Below, piece after piece: positions 12,248 through 20,508 of a stretch of 64,000 nt of DNA. How positions within the stretch are numbered: the first letter of the stretch is position 1; each line of letters opens with the position of its first letter. The notes beneath the pieces were generated by a model. That model was not told where the DNA came from, did not search any database, and saw nothing but the letters and a program-made list of their open reading frames with translations. Source of the stretch: a virus; the IMG/VR virus record IMGVR_UViG_3300028374_000012, positions 1 through 64,000 of that record; one strand, written 5' to 3'. The translations under genes were made by a program, and so were the position numbers.

Positions 12248-12793
12248 CTAATCAAGAGAAGTTAGTAAACCAAAACCCTCAGTTAAAACAATATTGTCAG
12301 AAAAAGATGTATTTATAAATAAATCAGCAGTTTTGGGATTGAACAGAAATTTAAACTTAAAGTCTGCTATCCTTAGAATACGGATAAGTGGATCCCCGGT
12401 GGGCTTAATATTTGTTTCATCTAAAAGCTCGGGGTCTCTAAGAAAGGATGGAGTAGTATAAAAATAAAACCCCTTACATCGGGAGTCTATTTGAACAAAG
12501 TCAATAATATAATTTAATGTATCTGGCTGTATTTTGTCAGCATCGTCAATATATAGATAATAATTAGATAAACCTCTTAAGCTTATTTTAGCTTGATCGG
12601 GGTTGACTGACTGTACTGGGCCTTTATTAAGGCCGAGTCTTTGTAATTTTATTTCTATATTTCTATAATAAGGTGAAACAACTACTTGAGGTAAACGCGA
12701 TTGTTTAGAATAATTTAGATGTAGATCTTTAAATAAGCTATCAGTTTTTCCAGACCCTCTATTTCCTAATGTAATATCTAAAATACTTGTCAT
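12248..12793 (-). CDS. P-loop NTPase, 181 aa
   Basis: Walker A 'GNRGSGKT' lies near residue 11 and a Walker B-like 'YYLYIDDAD' near residue 100. It is short for a motor ATPase and has no recognisable helicase or terminase domain. It lies directly downstream of the capsid-gene terminator, so it needs its own promoter; a TGTATATTGG motif just upstream resembles the proposed late promoter. The ATG at 12793 was chosen over an in-frame TTG at 12802. A role in DNA packaging or head morphogenesis is only suggested by position. Confidence 0.7.
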   Translation of the reverse strand: MTSILDITLGNRGSGKTDSLFKDLHLNYSKQSRLPQVVVSPYYRNIEIKLQRLGLNKGPVQSVNPDQAKISLRGLSNYYLYIDDADKIQPDTLNYIIDFVQIDSRCKGFYFYTTPSFLRDPELLDETNIKPTGDPLIRILRIADFKFKFLFNPKTADLFINTSFSDNIVLTEGFGLLTSLD

Positions 12794-12810
12794 GGAAACC
12801 AATATACATA

Positions 12811-12843
12811 AAAAAAGGCAAGGTTACAATAACCTCGCCTTTT
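12811..12843 (-). terminator. Rho-independent terminator after the major capsid gene
   Basis: Inverted repeat AAAAGGCAAGGTTA / TAACCTCGCCTTTT (one mismatch, 3-nt loop), followed on the minus strand by a T run. It lies 23 bp after the capsid stop codon. Confidence 0.85.
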
Positions 12844-12865
12844 AATTTTTTAGCTGAGTGCTATA

Positions 12866-13768
12866 TTATGACAGTGTCAATTTAGCCACGCCATTAGCAT
12901 TTGCTATGATCATTCCTACAGTTTCATATGCACTGAAAGAAATGAGATTTCGTTTTTTCTCAATATCAAACTTAGTGTCGTTAAGAACACAAAATTCGCC
13001 CATGAAGTGCGGAGCAGCAAAAGCGTAGATTTTGTTGTCTAACAAGTCAGTTTTGTTAGTAACAATAAGTTTACGGCCATACAAAGTACCATGTCCATAT
13101 CCTTTTACAGCAATTTCGCCTTTGAGGGCATCGTCACCGAAAGTACCGTTCGTGTTGTTATCAACAACAAGGCGGTTAAACATAGTGTTACTCATAAGAA
13201 GAGTTTCACTTTGTAGACGTTTTCCGTCGATTTTGTCAAAAAGCTCTCGGAAAGAAGCTTCAGGTACAGCATTGTTTGTGTAACTGCCAGTAACCGCGTT
13301 TCCGCTAACTGTAATAGCTGCATCTACGTGGCCAATAAAGGCGGTATCTTCAATTTCTTGAATATCCAATACTGAGTTCTGCTCAATGATTTGAGTCAGG
13401 GGCATGCGGTATGCCAAAAGCTCTTCTTCTACTTTCTGAAATTCTTCAGATGAAATAGAGTGGAACGGAAGTTCTACTCGTTTCCCTTCAATGTAGTTTG
13501 TTGAAGGCTTGTCTCTGAAGTTAACAACCATCGCTTTGGAATCTGGTTCCAATTCGATCATTTTAATTACGCCGTCATGATTTACCGAAGGCTGAAGATC
13601 AGCTTGGGTAACATATTGAGGGGGTAAAATTTGTCTCGCAAAAGATACCTCACGAAGTCGTCTACGTACAAACGCAGCGCCCTCCATGGCTACTTTTTGC
13701 ATCCCTTCTTCCGTATCGAGTCGTTTCAGAAAAAGGTCATTTACTGTTCTTGCGTCTAATGATTCCAT
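12866..13768 (-). CDS. Major capsid protein, 300 aa
   Basis: Recognised by sequence character and by context: the N-terminal helix 'AMEGAAFVRRRLREVSFAR' and 'PPQYVT', the 'NYIEGKRVELPFHSI' segment, the central 'QEIEDTAFIGHVDAAI' and the C-terminal 'KRNLISFSAYETVGMIIANANGVAKL' are typical of HK97-fold capsid proteins of large myophage-like phages. It is followed by a strong terminator and preceded by a decoration-like gene, as expected for a highly expressed protein. An AAGGAGG Shine-Dalgarno lies about 15 nt before the ATG. It contains no tryptophan. 'EGMQKVAMEG' near residue 25 could be a protease maturation site (inferred). Confidence 0.8.
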   Translation of the reverse strand: MESLDARTVNDLFLKRLDTEEGMQKVAMEGAAFVRRRLREVSFARQILPPQYVTQADLQPSVNHDGVIKMIELEPDSKAMVVNFRDKPSTNYIEGKRVELPFHSISSEEFQKVEEELLAYRMPLTQIIEQNSVLDIQEIEDTAFIGHVDAAITVSGNAVTGSYTNNAVPEASFRELFDKIDGKRLQSETLLMSNTMFNRLVVDNNTNGTFGDDALKGEIAVKGYGHGTLYGRKLIVTNKTDLLDNKIYAFAAPHFMGEFCVLNDTKFDIEKKRNLISFSAYETVGMIIANANGVAKLTLS

Positions 13769-13790
13769 TTTATATTATTTATCCTCCTTA

Positions 13791-14252
13791 TTACAGCGTT
13801 GCAAATTCTATCATTGTAGTGTCAGCATCCAGGTGGTTCTCTGCATAAGGTTCCTTAGTACATACAGCAACAGCTACAGAAGTAGCGGCCAGTGTATCAC
13901 CAGTCCCATCATCAATTACTGCTAGGTTACCAGCAGCATTTACACCAAGTGTGTCTCCGGCTACAGGGGTGCCATCATACCGATCGGTAGCAGCAATATA
14001 TTTCCCATGAAGTGCGGTTAGTCGAGTATTGGGGGAAGCGCTCGCTTGTGGAGCCCATCCAGCAGTACCGTCTCTATTTGATTCTGTGAAAATCTGGAAA
14101 GCACCAGCTACACCATCGTCAGGCAGTTCAAAAAGATCGTTGGTTTTAACAACCCATGATCCCTGAGCTACATCCGTTCCGGCAGCCAAAGCTCCTTCCA
14201 CATTTGCACCAAATCGTACGATTTGATTTAAATCAGATTTAATTCGAAGCAT
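13791..14252 (-). CDS. Head decoration/stabilisation-like protein, 153 aa
   Basis: Small Gly/Ala/Thr-rich beta protein directly upstream of the capsid gene, the usual place of head decoration proteins. Features are 'GTDVAQGSWVVKTNDLFELPDDG' and 'LGVNAAGNLAVIDDGTGDT'. No TGA. The function rests on position and composition. Confidence 0.6.
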   Translation of the reverse strand: MLRIKSDLNQIVRFGANVEGALAAGTDVAQGSWVVKTNDLFELPDDGVAGAFQIFTESNRDGTAGWAPQASASPNTRLTALHGKYIAATDRYDGTPVAGDTLGVNAAGNLAVIDDGTGDTLAATSVAVAVCTKEPYAENHLDADTTMIEFATL

Positions 14253-14279
14253 TTATATTTTTCTCCTTTTTATTGTTTA

Positions 14280-14636
14280 TTAATCTAGTAAACTTGATAT
14301 GAAGCGTTCCTCAGCGGTGCCGCTTCCTTGGCTGGGCGTTTCGCTTAACTTTCCTAGTGAGTTGAAATCAAAAGATCCCGCCCCGATTAGTTCCGCAGCC
14401 TTTTCGAAAGTTTCTAGCTCTTCAGTAGATTTCTCATTAAATTTATTAAAATGTTCTTCAAAGTCCTCTATAGGGAATGCCCCCATTTTCATTAGCTTTA
14501 AAGACAATTCACGAGCAAAAGATATTTTTTCTAACTCAGCTCTTGTACTTTCAAGTTCTGAACTAAGTTCTTTATTTTTATTATCTAACTCTTTGATTGC
14601 CAAAGAAGCTTTTTTTATAAGACTTTTTATTTTCAT
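14280..14636 (-). CDS. Scaffold-like coiled-coil head protein, 118 aa
   Basis: Lys/Glu-rich helix from residues 10-55 ('KELDNKNKELSSELESTRAE'), then an acidic region and a Gly/Ser-rich tail. It contains 'IKKASLAIKE' and 'FEKAAELIG', two examples of the K-x-A motif seen across this module. Position upstream of decoration and capsid genes suggests an assembly core or scaffold role (inferred). Confidence 0.5.
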   Translation of the reverse strand: MKIKSLIKKASLAIKELDNKNKELSSELESTRAELEKISFARELSLKLMKMGAFPIEDFEEHFNKFNEKSTEELETFEKAAELIGAGSFDFNSLGKLSETPSQGSGTAEERFISSLLD

Positions 14637-14663
14637 TTTATTTAATTAAAAACTGAACAACTA

Positions 14664-14975
14664 TTAATCTTCGTCGGCCTCAGCAGCAGCTTTAAAACCA
14701 CTATACATGATTTGGCCCATTTCATAAGCTTCTGCTACTTTCTCACGTTGCATATGCTCGTAAGTATCTTCTTCAATTTTAGCAGATGCTAGTTTGGTTA
14801 CATCTTCTTCAGTGTAATTTCCTTCGCCCTTGTTCTCAATAAGCATATCTTCGGCCCATTCGGCGTATTTGTTGAGAATTTCCATCTCTTCATTTACTTC
14901 GTTTTGGCTTTCGGGTGCTACTTCTTGTGATTGAGCTTCTTTTTGCATTTCATTAAAAGTGTCTAAAAGACTCAT
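14664..14975 (-). CDS. Acidic scaffold-like protein, 103 aa
   Basis: Highly acidic, helical protein with a Gln/Glu-rich N-terminal half and a C-terminal 'REKVAEAYEMGQIMYSGFKAA'. That end resembles 'AQRAMDMGRIAAHTFYSEL' in the next gene, so the two share a C-terminal helix type, as expected for capsid-binding ends of scaffolding proteins. No TGA. Confidence 0.5.
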   Translation of the reverse strand: MSLLDTFNEMQKEAQSQEVAPESQNEVNEEMEILNKYAEWAEDMLIENKGEGNYTEEDVTKLASAKIEEDTYEHMQREKVAEAYEMGQIMYSGFKAAAEADED

Positions 14976-14980
14976 TTAAG

Positions 14981-15520
14981 TTAATCCTCCGGATAAATTT
15001 TGTTATATAGTTCTTGTAAAACACCAGGCGTTATCTTGCTGGCTTTCTTGTTCATTTGACGTCTAACGTCATAAGCATCATGACCAGCTGCTTCCTGATA
15101 AGCAGCGTCGGCTGCAACAGTTACAGGTGATTCGCTTGGTAGGGATACTGTGCTGATTGGTGGCACAACCATATCCTTATTAGTAGGGGGCATGATACCC
15201 AAGGCTACTAGTTCAGAATAAAAGGTATGTGCGGCAATTCGGCCCATATCCATAGCTCTTTGTGCATCTTGTTTGTCTTTCTTTTCAGCAGTTGCCTCAG
15301 TTTCAGTAGACTCTTCTACTTTTTCTTCGGTTTCCGCCTCTTCAGCTTTAGTTTCTTCTACTTCTTCTGCTACTTTTTCTTCAGTTTCAGCTGTTTCATC
15401 TACTTCAGTAGACTCAGCAACCTTCTCTTCGGTTTTAGTAACTTCATCAATAAAAGAATCTTCCGCTGTTTTTTCTGCTCCTTCGAGCTCAGAAAGAAGT
15501 TCATCTATGTTAATTGGCAT
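14981..15520 (-). CDS. Acidic scaffold-like protein with EEKVA repeats, 179 aa
   Basis: Residues 16-85 are a Glu/Thr/Ala low-complexity segment with four 'EEKV(A/E)' repeats; residues 86-179 form an ordinary helical domain. An AGGAGG Shine-Dalgarno precedes the ATG and overlaps the end of the 56-aa gene upstream. Scaffolding is inferred from position between protease and capsid genes and from composition. Confidence 0.5.
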   Translation of the reverse strand: MPINIDELLSELEGAEKTAEDSFIDEVTKTEEKVAESTEVDETAETEEKVAEEVEETKAEEAETEEKVEESTETEATAEKKDKQDAQRAMDMGRIAAHTFYSELVALGIMPPTNKDMVVPPISTVSLPSESPVTVAADAAYQEAAGHDAYDVRRQMNKKASKITPGVLQELYNKIYPED

Positions 15521-15533
15521 TTAATTCGACCTC

Positions 15534-15704
15534 CTAGGAAGTTAGTTCTTTAAAATTAAATTTATTGTTTCTTTGTGAACTACCCGCCCACAGCAGAGCT
15601 AATGGGTTGGCTTCTGACTTCACAGACTTGTGCTTCTTTACAGAAGTCTTATTTATGTCTCCACCAGTGTTATCGAGCGTCCCACCCGATATTATTTTAA
15701 ACAT
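15534..15704 (-). CDS. Small unrecognised protein, 56 aa
   Basis: ATG to TAG, basic ('NKTSVKKHKSVKSE', 'SSQRNNKFNFKEL'). It fits exactly between the protease stop and the scaffold-like gene and is transcribed with them. No family recognised. Confidence 0.6.
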   Translation of the reverse strand: MFKIISGGTLDNTGGDINKTSVKKHKSVKSEANPLALLWAGSSQRNNKFNFKELTS

Positions 15705-15707
15705 TGT

Positions 15708-18700
15708 TTATCTGTTAAAATTTTTGCTTTTATGGAAATCTTTAAATGCGTTGGTCTTTGGCTGTTTTAGTCCTTTCCTTATTAAGGATTTACTAATACT
15801 GGACCCGGCCCTACCTAAGGCTAACCCACCGACCAGTGCGGTTACAAATGGATTTTTTCTTACAGCGTTTTCAATATTATCTAAAGGCTCACCACGTCTT
15901 GCTTTTACTTCAGCTTTGGCAGAAGTATAATAGGATAGTGGTGCGGCTATAGCAAAACCAGCAGGGTAAGCTGCGGTTTTTTCATTTGTGTCGTTTATAG
16001 TATTTTTCTGCATCTTTGTTATTCCTAACGCTAGTCCACCACTAATTACTGGTGCCACCCATGGGTGGGTTTTTATAAACTTAGCAAAATGTGACGCGTT
16101 TGCAGTATTACCAAAAATTTGAGCGTATCCTGCATACATTGTACCAAGTAACGTAAAGGGTACAACAGGGTTTTTAACCCCGCTATCATTCGGCATAACT
16201 GTTGGCTCATCAAAAAATACCTTTTTAAGAAAACTTCGTTCTCTTTGTTGTGGTGTTTCTTCAATAGGCTCATCAAAATTAGCCTGCTTAGTAATTCTAT
16301 TAATAATTAATGGCTTTGTCAAGGAAATATCTGAAATTTCTTCTTTTATTTCATTGGCAATTTTTTCATTAGCTCTGTCAAGGGACACATTTTCAAGCTC
16401 TTCAGGCATTATAGTTGGATCTACAGAAAACACATGTCCAGTTTTTTCAAGCTCTTGTGCTAATTCATATTGGCCCGCTTTATACAAAGCAAGCTTTTGA
16501 AAATCATTTCTTGTTGGTAAAATTCTTAATCCTAAAAAAGTTGATAAAACATCGTTGATAGGATATTCTGCTAATTTTTTTAGAGTCTCATCTTTTATAG
16601 GTGCCTGGGAATTTAGTATAATATTTCCCGGATCTTCAACAATTCAATCTATATCGCCTTGAATCTTTTTATTGATCTGGCCGTGCTTATCTTCGGCAAC
16701 CTTTTCAATTCCAAAAACTTTCATAAAGGATGAGACGGGGTCAGCTGGAATTGTTACCAATGATATATCAAAAAAGGTAGGCTTGGTATTTATTGCATAT
16801 ACTTTCCGGCCATCACTTAAAACCTGATTCATTTGGTTTTTTAAATAAGAAGAATACTGTGCACGGGTCTTTGCTTTTTTCTTTGTTATAGAACAGTTGT
16901 GTACAATATATTCATTAGCTTGGTATGTTTCTGTTTTTGATACCTGTAAATTTTTAACTTTTAATTTTTTGTCAATTCTTTTATTTTCTATAATTGGTAT
17001 TAAAACATAATTGTCATATATAAAAATTCTAGAAGACTTCTTTGGTTTTTTTTGAATATTTATTTTGTGACAATAATCCTGCAATGAATATGAATCATAT
17101 TTAGAAATAAAACCAATATAAGTGTACATATTTTTAGACCAGGTTGTGTCTATTGTTCTTTTATGTAAAGAACATCCAATACCAATTGTAAAGCATAATC
17201 TACGTAAATCTCTAGATAGATACTCTGAAACAGTACAAAACCTAGAAGATTGCACCTTTGAATCAAATGAACCATCTCCATCCAGATAAGAGCCTAATAA
17301 AGATTTCAAAAATTCATCATTATGATCCAAAATTCTGGGGTGTATAAATTTACCGTTTGAATATTCTCCAAAATTTTCTAAAATTATATTAGCCAAATCC
17401 GATGAATAAGCCCTGCAAGATATTTCATATTTAGCTTCATTAATATAATATTTAAAAGTAGTCCCAATTTTTAAAGCACACTTTTTCAAATCTTGTACTA
17501 AATGATCTTCGTCTAATGAAAAAGAAAAGGACATACCAGAATACTTACCATTTCTTTCTTTTATAAAAGAACCTTCTGCTAACCAATATCCGAAAAATTT
17601 GGCGTGCTCTTTTGTATAAATATTCTTTCTATTTACGCTTCTATAAAATGCTAAGTAATCGCCGACTTTTAATTTTTCTGCTTCTTTAAATTCTAATTCC
17701 GCTTCTGGTAAAGAAGTGAAATAAATTTTAGAATTATTCCCTTTGTTGCTTTCCTTAAATTTATTAGAATCTATTGATAAAAAGGGGTGTTCCTTTGTTA
17801 CTTTTAATTCTTTGAAATCTCCAAATAAGGATAGTTGGTGATAAGAATCTACTTCCCTAATATTATCTTTGATTACTTCAGGTTTTTGGTGGTACTCATC
17901 ATAAACTTTATCACCTATATGAACATCTTTTAATTTTTTATAACCAGTTTCTGTATAAATATCAGTATCTAAACTAAAACAAACATCGTATGGAACTCTG
18001 CAATTATGTACGGCGTACCCCGCTTCAACTAAATAAGACTGGTCATCTTCTACTTCAAAATTAAAGACTGCTCCTTTAAATCCAATTTCTTCGATCTCGG
18101 AAATTGTATAATACCCGGCGGTTTTATTTTTAGGAAACTTAGGAATTATTAATTTATCTCCTTTTTTAACATCTTGTGCCTTAAGCCAAACTTCTTCTTT
18201 TTTACGAATTACTCGTATTGGGTGTTCTTCGGTACAGGTTAGATCTGGCATAGTTTTTCCAGGTACCTTAAAAGTTAAAAGGCGGCCATTATATATTCTT
18301 GGTTCTAGAGAGATAACTTTTTTAACATTGCCTAAATGTGTTCTAACCTCGTCACCTATCTTAATATCTTCAATATTTTTTAAAGTTCCATTATCTAATA
18401 CAACCTTTGTGCCGGCTGTAAAACATCCCATACTTGTTTTAATTACCTGTCCTTCTGAAATTTTTCTAAGTGTGTTAACAACATCGGGGTGATCTGCTTT
18501 TAGTTTAACAACAATTTCAACCCTCTTCATATTATCATTATAATGAGAGAAGATAACACGGCCCATTGATTTTTTAGGATCCTTGTTAACATGGTGCTTA
18601 TAAACATACCCACCGTCTTGAAAAGTGTGATGGCGTGCTTTTAAAGCTTCTTCGGGAAAGTAATCGCCATTCTTGTTGGAGCCATAATATTCCCCAGCAG

Positions 18701-18875
18701 TAAGTGCATTAATAAGTGCATAAAGATATCCATTCTCCCGCTCTAACGAGTTAATATAATTCTCAACTTCTGAAGCATACCCAGCAGTTTTAACCATACC
18801 TTTTTCTTTATCAAGTATGGTAAAAATACTAGGCTCTTGTGGATTCTGGATGTACTCTGCTACTTTTTCTATCAT
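15708..18875 (-). CDS. Prohead protease-like head protein precursor with two inteins, 1,055 aa
   Basis: One frame from 18875 to 15708, broken only by TGA(Trp) after 'IQGDID'. The exteins resemble phage head maturation proteases: 'HHVNKDPKKSMGRV', 'KADHPDVVNTLRKISEGQVIKTSMG', 'CRVPYDV' and 'CSITKKKAKTRAQY', then 'INTKPTFFDISLVTIPADPV'. Inteins occupy residues 151-291 and 299-660, leaving only the seven extein residues CRVPYDV between them. After splicing the protein is about 552 residues. The C-terminal 300 residues follow 'FGIEKVAED' and include two or three hydrophobic glycine-rich segments, so the protein may be a protease fused to an inner head protein. The family call is from motifs only. 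Confidence 0.7.
16896..17981 (-). mobile_element. Large intein 2 with LAGLIDADG endonuclease (362 aa)
   Basis: It starts at Cys299 ('CFSLDTDIYT') and ends 'EYIVHN' before Cys+1. Block B-like 'KELKVTKEHPFLS' is present. Two LAGLIDADG-type helices, 'FFGYWLAEGSF' and 'LLGSYLDGDGSF', both keep the acidic residue, so the homing endonuclease may still be active. Confidence 0.85.
18003..18425 (-). other. Mini-intein 1 without endonuclease (141 aa)
   Basis: It starts at Cys151 ('CFTAGTKVVLDNGTLKNIEDI'), has block B-like 'DLTCTEEHPI', and ends 'EAGYAVHN' before Cys+1. At 141 residues there is room only for the HINT splicing fold, so mobility must have been lost or must come in trans. Confidence 0.85.
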
Positions 18876-19472
18876 TTAAGCAAAACCGCCTGCGGTTAGA
18901 GCGCCTGTAATTAATGGTGCTGTATCAGGTGCACTACCACTTTCATTACTTTGTATGTCTTTTTCAATTCCGGATAAGGTTTTATAAGTGTCAATAGGTG
19001 GTCCACCATAATCGTCAACATAACCTCCTTGTAAATTCTGTGCTATAAAAGCTCCGGCGGCTACCGGGTCACTAGCCAGATGTGGGCTTGTGCGATATAA
19101 TGTGCTCCACAATTTAATAACGTTCTTTTCTTCAGCTTCTAATAGCTGTGGATTTTCTTCGAGCATCTCTTTATAATATTTAGGCTCCATTAATTTTACG
19201 CCCATTTGTCGGCCAACGTCAATCATATTTTTAATAAACTGATTTATAATCACCGCTCCTGCAACAACACCTAAAAGTCCTACAGGTGACATATTAAATG
19301 CTTTTGTAGTATCTTTTGCGACCGTAACCCCTGTCTTACCTACTGCCTGAGGTTTGAATAAATTTTTTAAACCTTTAAGAAAATTTGCTCGTTTCTCTAG
19401 GTCTACTTGTGTTTGTGATTTGATGATTGCGCGTCTAGCTGCAATATCTAAAGCTTGAGCTTTTTTGTCCAT
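18876..19472 (-). CDS. Inner head-type membrane-interacting protein, 198 aa
   Basis: Basic N-terminus ('MDKKAQALDIAARRAIIKSQ'), one hydrophobic segment around residues 62-84 ('SPVGLLGVVAGAVIINQF'), and an acidic C-terminal half. Its stop TAA directly abuts the protease ATG, so the two are co-translated. No family recognised; a virion-internal or ejected protein is possible. Confidence 0.55.
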   Translation of the reverse strand: MDKKAQALDIAARRAIIKSQTQVDLEKRANFLKGLKNLFKPQAVGKTGVTVAKDTTKAFNMSPVGLLGVVAGAVIINQFIKNMIDVGRQMGVKLMEPKYYKEMLEENPQLLEAEEKNVIKLWSTLYRTSPHLASDPVAAGAFIAQNLQGGYVDDYGGPPIDTYKTLSGIEKDIQSNESGSAPDTAPLITGALTAGGFA

Positions 19473-19474
19473 TG

Positions 19475-20467
19475 CTAGTTATAACTCCTTTTTACTCTAT
19501 TTGGATTCCAATTTTTGGTTAAAGCCTTTCCCGGAGGATTTTCTTTTCCGGCCTGGTGAACAGTTCCAGCAACAAAAGGTACAGAAAAAGCTGCCACTGT
19601 TTTCTTTTTATTTTTAGAAACCCATCTAAGGGCTCCGGCAGTCTTGTTACCCATGTATACTTCTTCGGCTTTGGCCACCTTTTGTAGGGGGTGGTCATCA
19701 CTAATGTCTTCTTGTAATTTCTTTATTTCTTGTGCAGTCTTAACAATCTCTGCAGCAATGTTATTGAACTTAATAACCTTCTTGGCTAAGTCACTATTAA
19801 AGTTAATTTCTTTTTGAGCTCTTTTTGTAAATTCTTCTTCTGAAACTTCAAGACATATTCTGTCTTTTTCTAAATCTTTATTTAATTCTTCAACAAGATA
19901 GTCTCCAAAAGGCGCAGCTTCTTTTATAATATAGGTGATATCATTAATATCTGATCCACCGAGAACTGCTTGTTTTACCATATTGTATATAGGGGGAATT
20001 CGTGTTTCAAGGCTTATAGAACTTTCAATAATTTTGTTTTCATAACTGGCAAGTTTTCGTCTAACGTCAGCAGCCTCGTTATATTTCTCTGTAGCTGACT
20101 TTTCTTTTGTATACTCTGCTACCTTTTCAAAAAGATAGTCAGGGGTTTCAGTAATTGAATCACGATTAGGGGCTTGCCGATAATCATATATGTCAGAAGC
20201 AGCGGCTGTTTTTTCAGGCTCTACATTTGAGATTTGAGAAGGGTCTGCAACATCAAAAACAATATACGCATCATCTCCGGATGCTGTTTTAAGCATGTTT
20301 AAATGGGTGTTAATATTGGCTACCTCCGCTACTCTATGAATTTGGTGTTGGTTTAAACCATAATCTTCAGCAACCTTTGTAAGGCCGTCTGTAAGGGGGA
20401 TTCCCTTTGATATATAGTCGTCTGAAATTTCTTCGCCGAGTTTTTTTAGTTTTTCTACTTTTAACAT
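19475..20467 (-). CDS. Unrecognised virion-type protein rich in K-[TV]-A motifs, 330 aa
   Basis: Mostly helical, with 'LTKVAEDYG', 'MLKTASGDD', 'PEKTAAAS', 'FEKVAEYTK', 'IVKTAQEIK', 'LQKVAKAEE' and 'NKTAGALRW'. The last 60 residues are basic with a hydrophobic stretch. It lies between terminase and the head genes, where a portal would be expected, but it is too short and lacks portal features. A GAATATATTTAA motif lies 6 nt before the ATG. Confidence 0.55.
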   Translation of the reverse strand: MLKVEKLKKLGEEISDDYISKGIPLTDGLTKVAEDYGLNQHQIHRVAEVANINTHLNMLKTASGDDAYIVFDVADPSQISNVEPEKTAAASDIYDYRQAPNRDSITETPDYLFEKVAEYTKEKSATEKYNEAADVRRKLASYENKIIESSISLETRIPPIYNMVKQAVLGGSDINDITYIIKEAAPFGDYLVEELNKDLEKDRICLEVSEEEFTKRAQKEINFNSDLAKKVIKFNNIAAEIVKTAQEIKKLQEDISDDHPLQKVAKAEEVYMGNKTAGALRWVSKNKKKTVAAFSVPFVAGTVHQAGKENPPGKALTKNWNPNRVKRSYN

Positions 20468-20473
20468 GATGTT

Positions 20474-20485
20474 TTAAATATATTC
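20474..20485 (-). promoter_or_regulatory. Late-promoter-like motif GAATATATTTAA
   Basis: Identical 12-mer to 1783-1794; its downstream end is 6 nt before the ATG at 20467, so a transcript starting from it would be nearly leaderless. Confidence 0.4.
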
Positions 20486-20508
20486 TTTAAGTTATTTACT
20501 GTCAAGTT

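Noticed and set aside
19475-20467. Portal protein
   Set aside because: Position fits, but 330 aa is short and no portal features are visible.
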